Source: DASUPK01 sp963843085 (lineage in GTDB: Bacteria > Actinomycetota > Thermoleophilia > Solirubrobacterales > 70-9). From it: a DNA stretch of 64,000 nucleotides. Below, one piece after another: positions 33,473 to 42,427 of the stretch. Every line of letters starts with the position of its first letter. Within the stretch, counting starts at the first letter, position 1. The position numbers were made by a program, and so were the translations under genes. The stretch spans positions 437,986-501,985 of the forward strand of contig CAWJJG010000010.1 in assembly GCA_963843085.1 (NCBI GenBank), in the 5' to 3' direction. The notes below the pieces were generated by a model that searched no databases, was not told where the DNA came from, and saw only the letters and a list, made by a program, of their open reading frames with translations.

Positions 33473-33528
33473 GACCCGAACGCTACCTAGAAGGCTTGAT
33501 CAGCGGCTCGGCGGGATAGCCTGCGGCG

Positions 33529-33975
33529 ATGGCGAAGGTTCGCGAGGCCGTGCAGGGTGAGGTCGAACGGGTGCTCGGCATGTATGAGTGGCTGTTCGCG
33601 CCTCCCGGGTCGGTGTCGGCGGGCTGGGACGCCGAGCGCGCGCGGACGGCTATCGAGGCTGCCATCGTCGACGAGGAGGCCGCCGTGCTGGTCGCCGAGC
33701 ATCGCGGCGAGCTGCTCGGGCTCTGCACCGCGTACCTCGACCTCAACTCAGTGCGCTTCGGCCCGCGCTGCTGGGTCGAGGACCTCGCGGTCAGCCCGCA
33801 GCACCGCTCGCAGGGGGTGGGGAAGGGGCTGCTCGACGCCGCCAGGGAGTGGGCGCGGGAGCGTGGCGCCAGCCATCTGTCTCTGAGCAGCGCCGAGTCG
33901 CGCACCGATGCCCACCGCTTCTACGAGCGGGAGGCCCCCGATCAGCGCTCGATGCTCTTCGGCTGGGATTTGTGA
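33529..33975 (+). CDS. GNAT-family N-acetyltransferase
   Basis: This 148-residue single-domain GNAT protein has VEDLAVSPQHRSQGVGKGLL, with the acetyl-CoA pyrophosphate loop QGVGKG, and a C-terminal HRFYEREAP. The acceptor cannot be predicted. It starts 56 bases from the divergent malyl-CoA lyase gene and ends 66 bases before the PadR gene on the same strand. Confidence 0.85.
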   Translation: MAKVREAVQGEVERVLGMYEWLFAPPGSVSAGWDAERARTAIEAAIVDEEAAVLVAEHRGELLGLCTAYLDLNSVRFGPRCWVEDLAVSPQHRSQGVGKGLLDAAREWARERGASHLSLSSAESRTDAHRFYEREAPDQRSMLFGWDL

Positions 33976-33996
33976 GCAGGAGATAGCGACCTGTTA

Positions 33997-34006
33997 CGAT
34001 ATATCG
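33997..34006. promoter_or_regulatory. palindrome upstream of the PadR-type gene
   Basis: CGATATATCG is a perfect ten-base palindrome in an AT-rich stretch 35 bases before the padR-type ATG. PadR repressors commonly bind such ATAT-containing palindromes in their own promoters, so it is a likely autoregulatory site. Confidence 0.5.
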
Positions 34007-34041
34007 CGTTAGTTCATGATTGATCGAAAGGAAAGACGCGA

Positions 34042-34566
34042 ATGCACAGACAGAGAAGCCGCCACCCGGCTCACTGGCGGCGGCACGAGATGAGTCGCGG
34101 AGGCGGTCGAGGACACGGCCGGGGGCGCCATCGCGTCCGCCGCGGCGATGTCCGCAGCGCCATCCTGGCGCTGCTCGACGACAGGCCGATGCACGGCTAC
34201 GAGCTGATCACCGAGCTCGAGGAGCGCACGGGGGGCCGCTGGCGCCCGAGTGCCGGCTCGATCTACCCGACGCTCCAGCTGCTGGAGGACGAGGGACTGG
34301 CCACGGCCGAAGAGGTCGAGGGCCGCAAGGTCTACTCGCTCACGGACGCCGGCAAGGAGGCCGCTCCGGAGCGAACCGAAGGCCAGCAGCCTTGGGAGGA
34401 GGGCGACGAGGACTCGCCGCGATTCGAGGCCCGCAAGGAGCTCTTCAAGTTAATGGGAGCGGCGAAGCAACTCGCCCGCGCCGACAACGAGGAGCAGCTG
34501 ACGAAGGCGGCGGAGATTCTCAAGGACGCCCGCCGCAAGCTCTACGGCATCCTCGCCGAGGAGTAA
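34042..34566 (+). CDS. PadR-family transcriptional regulator
   Basis: This 174-residue protein starts with a basic, Gly/Arg/His-rich segment of about 35 residues. A PadR winged helix follows: AILALLDDRPMHGYELITEL, then RPSAGSIYPTLQLLEDEGL and EGRKVYSLTDAGKE. The C-terminal 70 residues are helical and would pair two chains. The ribosome site AAAGGAAAG precedes ATG 34042. A palindrome lies upstream. No transporter, the usual PadR target, is adjacent, so the regulated gene is unknown. Confidence 0.9.
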   Translation: MHRQRSRHPAHWRRHEMSRGGGRGHGRGRHRVRRGDVRSAILALLDDRPMHGYELITELEERTGGRWRPSAGSIYPTLQLLEDEGLATAEEVEGRKVYSLTDAGKEAAPERTEGQQPWEEGDEDSPRFEARKELFKLMGAAKQLARADNEEQLTKAAEILKDARRKLYGILAEE

Positions 34567-34572
34567 CTCGCC

Positions 34573-34986
34573 TCAGGCGCCGCGCGCGATCGCTGAGCGC
34601 GCGGCGTCCTCAGTCGCGAAGATCGAGCTCGAGAGGACCTTGCCGTCCTTGAAGCGGCTCAGGCCCCAGGCGAGCTGCGCGGAGCGCCGTTCCTCGGGCC
34701 CGATCAGCCAGACGAACTCGTAGAGAAGGCCCTCGACGCCGACCTCCTCCGCGCGCCGCAGATCGATCTGAACCCCCTCGGCCCGCTCCGCGAACTGGCG
34801 CAGGAGGTCAACGGCCTCATGCCGGCCGTGATAGTTCCCGGGGTAGCTCTCGTATCCGGTCTGGCCGACGTCTGGAACCGGCTGCGAGAGCCTCATCTCG
34901 GGGTGGATGGAGTCACTGAATGCCTCCCAGTCGGTCGCGTTGAGCGCCTCGATCGCACGGCGAGCGATCTGCTCGCGGTCGGTCAT
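34573..34986 (-). CDS. SnoaL-like (NTF2 fold) protein
   Basis: This 137-residue protein fits the SnoaL-like NTF2 fold: the N-terminal ARRAIEALNATDWEAFSDSIHPEM is the usual first helix, and YHGRHEAVDLLRQFAE the next block. Such proteins are isomerases, cyclases or ligand binders; the activity is not predictable. ATG 34986 overlaps the stop of the PAS-PAS-EAL gene as ATGA, so it is co-translated with it and could sense a ligand for that protein. Confidence 0.75.
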   Translation of the reverse strand: MTDREQIARRAIEALNATDWEAFSDSIHPEMRLSQPVPDVGQTGYESYPGNYHGRHEAVDLLRQFAERAEGVQIDLRRAEEVGVEGLLYEFVWLIGPEERRSAQLAWGLSRFKDGKVLSSSIFATEDAARSAIARGA

Positions 34987-37517
34987 CCCGCCTCGGATGG
35001 GCTGCGCCGCAGCGCGAGGTCGGACTCCACCGTCCACTCGGCCTGCGGGCGGCCGATCAGATACCCCTGAACCTGGTCGACCTCCACGCCGCGCAGCAGG
35101 CTGAGCGTGTCCATGTCCTCGACCCCCTCGGCGATCGTGGTCAACCCGAAGTTCTGGGCCACGGCGACGATCGAGCGGACCACCCGGAGGTCCTCGGGGC
35201 TGTTCGCCAGCTCGCGGATGAACGACATGTCGATCTTCAGCCCGTTGACCGGGAGGCGGGCGAGATAGGTGAAGGATCCGTAGCCCGTCCCGAAGTCGTC
35301 GAGCTCGACCGAGCAGCCAAGGCCTCGGAGAGCTTCGACCAGCGAGCGGGCCGCATCCAGGTCCTCGGCGGCCGCCGTCTCGGTGATCTCGAAGCTGACG
35401 TTCTCGGCCTCGGCCCCGGCCTCGCGCAACGCCGCTTCCACGGCGGAGACGATGCCCGGGTCGCTGAGGCTCGTGGCCGAGAGGTTGATGGCGACGGGCC
35501 GCTCGGCGGCCAACTCGATTCCTCTGCGGATCGCCCACCGGTCGATCCGCCTCATCAGTGGGGATTCTTCGGCATGCGGCAGGAAGCGTCCGGGTGGAAC
35601 GAGCTCATCCGCCAGGCGCAGGCGGATGAGCAGCTCATGGTGGCTGATGCGGCCGGAGCTCAGGTCGAGCACCGGCTGGCGCTCGAACTCGAGGCGGTCG
35701 TGCCCGAGCGCCTCCTCGATCTCGTGCCGCCAGGCATCTCGCTCCCGGTTGTGTCGGGCCTCGGCCTCCCGCTTCCGCCGGTCGGTGATATCCCTCGAGA
35801 CGCTGGAGTAGCCCGTCACGGTGCCGTCGTCGTCACGGAGCGGGAAGACCTGGAGCAGGACGTCGATCACCTCGCCATCCCTGCGGAGCCGCTGGGTCTC
35901 GATCGTCGTCGACTCGCCCCGAAGCACGACCTCCGCGACTTGCTCGAGCTCCTGGCGCCGGTTCTCGGGAACGATCAGCAGCTTGCTCTTACCCACGATC
36001 TCGTCCGCGCTGTATCCGTAGATGTGCTCCGCAGCGGGATTCCAGGCGATGATCTTGTCGTCGAGCGATGTGGAGACCATCGCATCCTCGGACGACATCA
36101 CCATCCTGGCGAGCCGCTCGCGCTCTTCGTCACGGCGCCTGCGCTCCGTGATGTCGCGAATGACCGAGGTGTAGGTCGGGGAGTTGCCCTCGGTTCTCGT
36201 GAACGCCATCTCGATCGGGATCTCGGCTCCGTCCGAGCGCCTCGCGACCCATTCGAAGCGCTTGCCGATCCGCTCCAGGTTCTCGCCGGTGACCAGGCGT
36301 TCGAAGCTCCGGTCGTACTCGTCTCGGTGGGAGTCCGGCACGATCAGGTCGGCGACGTTCTTCCCGACCGCATCCTCGGCGCGATACCCGAAGGTGCGGG
36401 TGGCCGCCGGGTTCCAGCTGATCACCGTGTTCTTCGCGTCCACCGTGATCACGCAGTCCAGGGCAGCCGCCATCGAGGTCGCGTGCAGTCCCTCGATCCA
36501 GCCGCGCCGGCGCTCCGCGTCGAGCGCCCGGCCACGAGCCCTGACCGCCTCGTGATACAGGAGCACGAGGCGAATCCCCCCCGCCGCCAGGGTGAGGCCG
36601 GCCAGCACGACCGCGCCCCCGCTGAGGCGCTCGAAGTGATCCCAGATCACGACCACGACCGCAAGCGCGATGGCGCCGACGGAGAAGATCAGCTCGAACT
36701 GGCTCTCGCTCGGCTCACCCGGCGTCTCGGGCTGGTCGGCGATCCACGCGCCAGCGGCCATGAGCAGCGACCCGATCGGCCAGAGCGCGTTGATCAGAGT
36801 CAGGTCCGGGACCGACCCGCTCGCGACCTGGGCGGCGAAGACCGAGTCCGCGATGCCGATGGTCACGACGCCCGCGAGCAGCGCCGCGAGCGACGCGCCG
36901 GCGCGCCAGCCGAGCGCGGCCAGGGTGATCAGTACCGAGCAGACCAGGAGGAGGTCGAGGCATGGATAGGCGACCGTGGCGAGGCGCGCCGCAGTGCTGC
37001 CCTCCAGGGAGCCCGTGACCGGATCGATGGCGATCCACCACCACAGCGTCGCCACGCCGAGGAGCGGGGTGAGCAGCGCGATGAAGGGCATGGCGCCGTG
37101 ACGCGTTTGGCGGCTGAGGTTCCACAGCCCGGCGATCACCAGGGGGTACTCGAGCAGGTAGAGGTAGTCGGCGACCGACGGATACGCGCCGTTGATCGGG
37201 TCGACCCAGAACTGGTAGTAGGTGTCGCCGAGCGCGTTCAAGGCGATCCCGACGGCGATCAGGCCCCAGCCGCCCGGGTCTCTGCGGGTCCACGCGCCGG
37301 CGAGGGCCAGCAGGGCGGCGGTCCACATCAGGGTCAGATAGGTGACGGATTCGAGGCCGGTGACGCCGGGGCCGGTGCCGAAGATCCCGCTTTCGACCAG
37401 GCATTCGACCACGAGGAGCGTGAGGATCCCACCCGTGAGGATCCAGCCCCAGACGGGGATCGGCCGGATCAGCCTCAGAGCCCCAGGTCGTAAGCCATGT
37501 CTTGGCGCGATGGCCAT
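34983..37517 (-). CDS. membrane sensor c-di-GMP phosphodiesterase, PAS-PAS-EAL
   Basis: The protein has 844 residues. The N-terminal third has about eight to ten hydrophobic helices. Two PAS domains follow (DCVITVDAKNTVISWNPAA and DAMVSTSLDDKIIAWNPAA), each ending in a PAC-like RDIT(E/D)RR. The C-terminus is an EAL domain: ELLIR in place of EALIR, VAINLSATSL, FEITE, DDFGTGYGSF, LKIDMSFI, EGVED and QGYLIG keep all the usual metal and substrate residues. No GGDEF domain is present, so it should degrade c-di-GMP only. The start is 37517. The stop overlaps the SnoaL-like gene. Confidence 0.88.
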   Translation of the reverse strand: MAIAPRHGLRPGALRLIRPIPVWGWILTGGILTLLVVECLVESGIFGTGPGVTGLESVTYLTLMWTAALLALAGAWTRRDPGGWGLIAVGIALNALGDTYYQFWVDPINGAYPSVADYLYLLEYPLVIAGLWNLSRQTRHGAMPFIALLTPLLGVATLWWWIAIDPVTGSLEGSTAARLATVAYPCLDLLLVCSVLITLAALGWRAGASLAALLAGVVTIGIADSVFAAQVASGSVPDLTLINALWPIGSLLMAAGAWIADQPETPGEPSESQFELIFSVGAIALAVVVVIWDHFERLSGGAVVLAGLTLAAGGIRLVLLYHEAVRARGRALDAERRRGWIEGLHATSMAAALDCVITVDAKNTVISWNPAATRTFGYRAEDAVGKNVADLIVPDSHRDEYDRSFERLVTGENLERIGKRFEWVARRSDGAEIPIEMAFTRTEGNSPTYTSVIRDITERRRRDEERERLARMVMSSEDAMVSTSLDDKIIAWNPAAEHIYGYSADEIVGKSKLLIVPENRRQELEQVAEVVLRGESTTIETQRLRRDGEVIDVLLQVFPLRDDDGTVTGYSSVSRDITDRRKREAEARHNRERDAWRHEIEEALGHDRLEFERQPVLDLSSGRISHHELLIRLRLADELVPPGRFLPHAEESPLMRRIDRWAIRRGIELAAERPVAINLSATSLSDPGIVSAVEAALREAGAEAENVSFEITETAAAEDLDAARSLVEALRGLGCSVELDDFGTGYGSFTYLARLPVNGLKIDMSFIRELANSPEDLRVVRSIVAVAQNFGLTTIAEGVEDMDTLSLLRGVEVDQVQGYLIGRPQAEWTVESDLALRRSPSEAG

Positions 37518-37598
37518 CTGCCCTCCCTATCGACCGATTACGTCGATCGGCAAAGCCCCCTCGTGCCTCTCATCACAAGGTCTACAGGTGACGGGTGC

Positions 37599-38045
37599 TC
37601 AGGTCAAACGATGCCCGCGACCTTGCGGGCCGCCGTCGCGATCGAGATAGAAGCTCGCGCGCCGGATCTGCGCATCCTGAACCCACCAGACCGTCCCGCT
37701 CTCCGTCGTGATCTCGACCCCGTCGTGCCTGGTGGTTCCGGTCTGGCGAACCATCATCACGATCATGTCGTCGACCGGCTGGAGCTCCTCGATCTCGAAG
37801 CGGAAGTCCGCCCATGGGCTGAGCCAGTCGGCCAGCGCCTCCCTGAAGCCCGCGACCCCGGGATAGGTGAGCGTCGGCCCCTCCACGGGCACCATCACCG
37901 TCTCGTACTCGGGGTGGGCCCGCGCGCGCAGCAGCTCCTCGATCAGGTCAACCATCTGCTCGCCCTCGAGGACCGTTCCCGCGCCGAGCTCGAGCTCAGC
38001 GGTCACCTCCTCGAAGAGAGCGGCGGTGTCATCGGTTCCGGGCAC
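37599..38045 (-). CDS. SnoaL-like protein, second copy
   Basis: This 148-residue protein has an NTF2-like pattern: LIEELLRARAHPEYETVMVP, GVAGFREALADWLSPWADFR and TESGTVWWVQDAQIRRASFY. It is related in fold, but not close in sequence, to the protein at 34573. It lies 81 bases upstream of the PAS-PAS-EAL gene on the same strand and could share its transcript. Function unknown. Confidence 0.75.
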   Translation of the reverse strand: MPGTDDTAALFEEVTAELELGAGTVLEGEQMVDLIEELLRARAHPEYETVMVPVEGPTLTYPGVAGFREALADWLSPWADFRFEIEELQPVDDMIVMMVRQTGTTRHDGVEITTESGTVWWVQDAQIRRASFYLDRDGGPQGRGHRLT

Positions 38046-38122
38046 CTGCCGGGCGAGGGTAACGCGCCGTCCGTGGGCGTCGTCCTATCCTTGGCGGCGC
38101 AAACACGACTTCAGAGGAGCCA

Positions 38123-39352
38123 ATGGCAGTCGCAACCGAGCAGCAGGAGAGCACCAACTTCCAGGAGATGACCGACGAGCAGAAGGCCATCGTCGAGATG
38201 GTCCGGGACTTCGTCGACAAGGAGATCATCCCCAACGCCGAGGAGTTCGATCACGAGGACAAGTTCCCCGAGGCGATCGTCGAGCAGATGAAGGAGCTCG
38301 GGCTCTTCGGAGTGACGATCCCCGAGGAGTACGACGGCATGGGCCTCGACCTGACGACCTACGCGATGATCGTCGAGGAGCTCTCCCGCGGCTGGATCTC
38401 GATCTCCGGCGTCGTCAACACCCACTTCATCGGCTCCTACCTGCTGATGAAGTTCGGCACAGACGACCAGAAGCAGTACTTCCTGCCGAAGATGGCGACC
38501 GGCGAGATCCGCGCCGCCTTCTCGCTCTCTGAGCCCGAGGTCGGCTCCGACGTCCAGGGCATCAAGGCCACGGCGACCAAGGACGACGACGGCAACTGGA
38601 TCCTCGAGGGCCAGAAGATGTGGGTCACCAACGGACTCGGCTCGAGCGTGGTCTTCGTCCTGATGAAGAACGACCCCAAGGCCGACCCGCCCTACAAGGG
38701 AATGACCTGCTTCATCACCGAGAAGGAGCCCTGGAAGGACAAGAACGAGGGCGACTTCGCCGGCCTGGAGATCCCCCCGAAGATCAAGAAGATGGGCTAC
38801 AAGGGCGTCGAGTCCACCGAGCTCGTCTACTCGGGCTACAAGTGCCCGCCGGATCGGATCCTCGGCGGCGAGGAGGCAGGCCTCGGCAAGGGCTTCTCGC
38901 AGATGATGGATGCGCTCGAGGTCGGCCGGGTCAATGTCGCTGCCCGTGGCGTCGGCATCGCGCAGCGGGCGCTGGAGCTCGCCCTCAAGTACTCGCAGGA
39001 GCGGAAGACCTTCGGCAAGCCGATCGCCCAGCATCAGGCGATCCTCTTCAAGCTCGCCGACATGGCAACCAAGATCGAGGCCGCCCGTCTGGTCACGCGC
39101 AAGGCCGCGAGGATGAAGGACGCCGGCGAGCGCTCAGACCTGGAGGCCGGCATGGCGAAGCTGATCGCCTCCGAGACCGGGAAGGAGTGCGTCGAGGACT
39201 CCTTCCGGATCCACGGCGGCTACGGCTACTCCAAGGAGTACGAGATCGAGCGTCTTTACAGGGACGCGCCGCTGCTCCTGATCGGTGAGGGCACCTCCGA
39301 GATCCAGCGGATGGTCATCGGCAAGAAGCTGCTGGAGCGCAACAAGATTTGA
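38123..39352 (+). CDS. acyl-CoA dehydrogenase
   Basis: This 409-residue FAD enzyme has the usual blocks: FSLSEPEVGSDVQGIKATA, the substrate-binding MWVTNGLGSS, GRVNVAARGVGIAQRALE, RKTFGKPIAQHQ, IHGGYGYSKEYEIERLYRD, and Glu389 in GEGTSEIQ as the catalytic base. It oxidises an acyl-CoA to the 2-enoyl-CoA. In this window it is a candidate for the methylsuccinyl-CoA dehydrogenase step, but nothing in the sequence fixes the substrate; a short-chain substrate in beta-oxidation is the alternative. AGAGGAG precedes ATG 38123. Its stop overlaps the next gene (TTGA). Confidence 0.9.
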   Translation: MAVATEQQESTNFQEMTDEQKAIVEMVRDFVDKEIIPNAEEFDHEDKFPEAIVEQMKELGLFGVTIPEEYDGMGLDLTTYAMIVEELSRGWISISGVVNTHFIGSYLLMKFGTDDQKQYFLPKMATGEIRAAFSLSEPEVGSDVQGIKATATKDDDGNWILEGQKMWVTNGLGSSVVFVLMKNDPKADPPYKGMTCFITEKEPWKDKNEGDFAGLEIPPKIKKMGYKGVESTELVYSGYKCPPDRILGGEEAGLGKGFSQMMDALEVGRVNVAARGVGIAQRALELALKYSQERKTFGKPIAQHQAILFKLADMATKIEAARLVTRKAARMKDAGERSDLEAGMAKLIASETGKECVEDSFRIHGGYGYSKEYEIERLYRDAPLLLIGEGTSEIQRMVIGKKLLERNKI

Positions 39353-40017
39353 GTCGCGTCGCCCTGGTCACCGGCGCAAGCCGGGGAATCGGCGCCGAGA
39401 TCGCCCGACAGCTGGCCGCCGATCATGGCTTCGTCGTGTTCGCCGGAGCCAGGGATCCCGAGGACGTCGCGGAGGGCGACCGGATAATTCCCATCCAGCT
39501 CGACGTCACGAGACAGGACGACGTGTACGAGGCCCTGGAGACGATCGGGTCCGATCCGGGCCATCTCGATGCGCTGGTCAACAACGCCGGGGTGTACGGG
39601 GACCCGATCGGGGCCGCCGACTACGACCTCGACCGCGCCCATGACGTCCTCGAGGTCAACACGTTCGGACCGTGGCGCCTGATCGAGGCCTTCCTTCCGC
39701 TGCTCCACCGCAGCTCCCAGCCGCGGATCGTGAACGTCTCGAGCGGAGCCGGCCAGCTCTCCGACATGAACGGCGGCCACGGTGCCTATCGAGTCTCGAA
39801 GGCGGCCCTGAACGCGCTGACCAAGACGCTCGCTTGGGACGAAGAGGACATCAAGATCAACGCGATGTGCCCCGGCTGGGTCCGCACCGACATGGGCGGC
39901 TCGGGCGCGACCAAATCGGTGCAGGAGGGTGCCGACACCGCCGTCTGGCTCGCGACCCTTCCGGACGACGGTCCCACCGGCGGGTTCTTCAGGGACCGCA
40001 GGCCGCTGCCCTGGTAG
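39349..40017 (+). CDS. short-chain dehydrogenase/reductase
   Basis: This 222-residue SDR has TGASRGIG (cofactor loop), VNNAGVYG, Ser in NVSSGAG, and the active-site YRVSK. NAD(P)H is likely as cofactor. The start is a TTG at 39349 overlapping the dehydrogenase stop (TTGA), the only start that keeps the full Rossmann fold (MSRVALVTGASRG). Co-translation with the acyl-CoA dehydrogenase suggests a shared pathway, perhaps on a 3-hydroxyacyl or carbonyl intermediate. Confidence 0.88.
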   Translation: MSRVALVTGASRGIGAEIARQLAADHGFVVFAGARDPEDVAEGDRIIPIQLDVTRQDDVYEALETIGSDPGHLDALVNNAGVYGDPIGAADYDLDRAHDVLEVNTFGPWRLIEAFLPLLHRSSQPRIVNVSSGAGQLSDMNGGHGAYRVSKAALNALTKTLAWDEEDIKINAMCPGWVRTDMGGSGATKSVQEGADTAVWLATLPDDGPTGGFFRDRRPLPW

Positions 40018-40035
40018 GGCGACGCCCGTGGCGGA

Positions 40036-40359
40036 TCAGGGCTTGATGGTTCCGCCGAACGTGTTGCTCGAGTTGCCACCCCCGCCGCTTGTGCCCGACG
40101 CGGACGTAGGGGAGGAAGCGGACGACGATGGCGGCGCTGCCACTTGCTGAACCTGCAGGCCCGGAACATTGCCGAGTGGGCTAACGCCGGCGATCGATGG
40201 TGGCGCGGGCTGCGAGATAGGGGTGGGTGTGCCACCTCCCCCGTGTCGGTCGTCGCCGATTCCGGCCGCTCGCCCGATCAGGAAGGCGGCCAGGAAGAGA
40301 AGTACGGCCAGGAGCGCGATCCAGAGAGCCACCGGCGTCATCGGGGACCGGGTCGTCAT
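40036..40359 (-). CDS. membrane-anchored low-complexity protein
   Basis: This 107-residue protein has one N-terminal TM helix (PVALWIALLAVLLFLAAFLI) followed by a Gly/Ser/Pro-rich outside region (GGGGTPTPISQPAPP; SSSASSPTSASGTSGGGG). It is the last gene of a coupled run with the kinase gene: its ATG shares a base with the kinase stop (TGATG) when the kinase frame is corrected. It may be a cell-surface partner of the kinase. No family recognised. Confidence 0.65.
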   Translation of the reverse strand: MTTRSPMTPVALWIALLAVLLFLAAFLIGRAAGIGDDRHGGGGTPTPISQPAPPSIAGVSPLGNVPGLQVQQVAAPPSSSASSPTSASGTSGGGGNSSNTFGGTIKP

Positions 40360-42427
40360 CAGCCGATCCTGTAACCGCTCTGCTTCAGTTGGTCGAGCGC
40401 CTGAGCCAGCGCTGCATCGGCGTCGGCGATCTGGCCCTGGGCTCGCGCGTAGGCGGCGCTGTCCTGGTTGCTCGCGGCGTGAGCCAGGGCGGTGAAGCTG
40501 CTGCCGAGTGCCTTCAGCGCCGCCAGCAGGGCCGCCTGTGCAGCCTGGTCCTGCGGTGCCGCGCGCAGCTCGCCGATCGCCTTGGCCGCCGTCGCGTGAG
40601 CGTCGGCGAGGGAGGTGGCCGCCCCAGCCTGGGCCGTAGGGTTCCCGCCTCCTTGAGATTGCCGTCGGCCCGGGTCCTCTCGGAGCTCAGCTTCCGGAGG
40701 GCCGAGCTGAGCTCTCTCGCGTACGACTCGCTCGGTCCGACCGGAAGGGCGTCGCCGCCCGTGATCTCGACCGAGGAGGCAACCTCCTCACACGAGCTGC
40801 CGAAGCTGTGGAAGTCGGCGACGGGAGCCTGGCAGGCGATGGCGAGGTAGCCCCTGGTGGTCGGAACCATGTAGAGGCGCAGGCGCTCCTGCCCCGTGGG
40901 GCCCGATTGCTTCAGAGAGGAGTCGTAGGAGATGGCCTGGACCCCTCCGAGCTGAACTGCCACCGGTTTCGCCGGACTGGTGAACTGGTCGCGAAGGGCG
41001 GCTGGGACCGGATCGGCTCCGGGCGCCGGGTTCGCGACATGACCCGACATAAGCAGTCCGGCGCCCGACAGGGGAGAGTAGGTGAGCGCGGCGGTGTCCT
41101 TCAGGTCGAGCCCCTGGACGGGCCGACCGCCCCCCAGGTCCTGCTGCCAGTCGTGCCCGTACGCGAGCTCGGCATTGGCGGCGCCGACCGACTCCTGTCC
41201 GCTCGAGCCGCTCCCGGCAGCGAGCAGGACACCACCGACCATGACAGCCAGCCCCAGTCCGGCCAGAGCGGCCAACGCCGGTCGGCCGAGCTGCCCGATC
41301 TGTCGAAGACCGGACAGGATCGGACGGCGCGGGCCGGGGTCCCGCCTTCCGGTCTCCGCCCTTGTGGTGGACCGCCGTGCACCGTCGGCCTCCTGAGTCT
41401 GAGGCGGTGGGGACGAGGTGGAAGTCGAGCGGGCTGATGTCTGGGATCGGCCGTCGCGCACCTTCTCATCCATGGCTTCGGCGGCTGCGGTACTCGCCGC
41501 CGGCTCTCCGGTGAGGGAGGGTCTCTCGGCAACTCCAGCAGAGGCTGCGCGAACGGTGGCACCGGCGCGAGAGGGGGCGATCCGGGAATCGTGGGGGTGC
41601 TCATCGATCACCTCGGCCAGCGCCTCGCGGACGGCGGCCGCGGCCTGGTAGCGGTCCTCGGGATCGGTCGCCATTGCGGTTCGGACCACCGCCGCCAGGC
41701 GGCGATCGACGCCACGGCCGAGCGACGGGGGCGGGTTGTTGATGTGCGCGTGGAGCTTCGCCCATTCGGTCTCCCCCGGGTAGGGGACCTTGCCACTCAG
41801 CGCCTCGTAGAGCACGCAACCGAGCGAGTAGATGTCTGCCCGCTCGTCCACCTTGTCGCCTGTGATCTGCTCTGGCGCGACGTAGTCGGGCGTGCCGACG
41901 AACTGCCCCGTTCGGGTCAGAGCGCTCCCCGAATCGGTCCGTCGGGTCAGGCCGAAGTCCGTGAGGTAGGCGTGGGGCTGACCATTCTCCTTGTTGACGA
42001 GCACGTTCCCCGGTTTCACGTCGCGATGAACCAGCCCGCGAGCATGGGCCGCATCCAATCCCGAGGCAACCTGGGAGACGATGCGCGCCGCAGCTTCGGC
42101 TGGGAGAGGACCACCCTCCTTGATCATCGCGCGGAGATCGGTGCCTTCGATGAACTCCATGGTGATGTAGAGGTTCCCGTCCTCCTCTCCGGCGTGGAAG
42201 ACGGTGATCACATGAGGGTGCCGTATCGATGCGGCCGTGCGTGACTCCCGTTGAAAGCGCTCGCGAAAGTCCGGATCCTCTGCCAGCCCCGGGGCGATCA
42301 CCTTCAGGGCCACCGTTCGCTCGAGGGCGAGATGCGTGGCCACGTAGACGATGCCCATGCCGCCTCGGCCGGCAACGCTCTCGAGCCTGTGCCCGGCGAA
42401 GGTCGAGCCAGTCCGGGGCTCACTCAT
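40359..42427 (-). CDS. membrane Ser/Thr protein kinase (PknB-like), apparent frameshift
   Basis: The kinase domain (1-270) is complete: GRGGMGIVY, Lys42 in VALKVI, HRDVKPGN (Asp136), DFG at 157-159 and APE at 184-186. A Pro/Ser linker, one TM helix (about 383-405) and an outside domain follow. The continuous frame from ATG 42427 stops at 40514, but its last 40 residues look non-coding, while the -1 frame continues as a helical Ala-rich region (SLADAHATAAKAIGELRAA) to TGA 40359-40361, which overlaps the next ATG. One missing base near the GGG run at 40644-40646 would explain this. There are no PASTA repeats. The start overlaps the propeller gene stop as ATGA. Confidence 0.82.
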
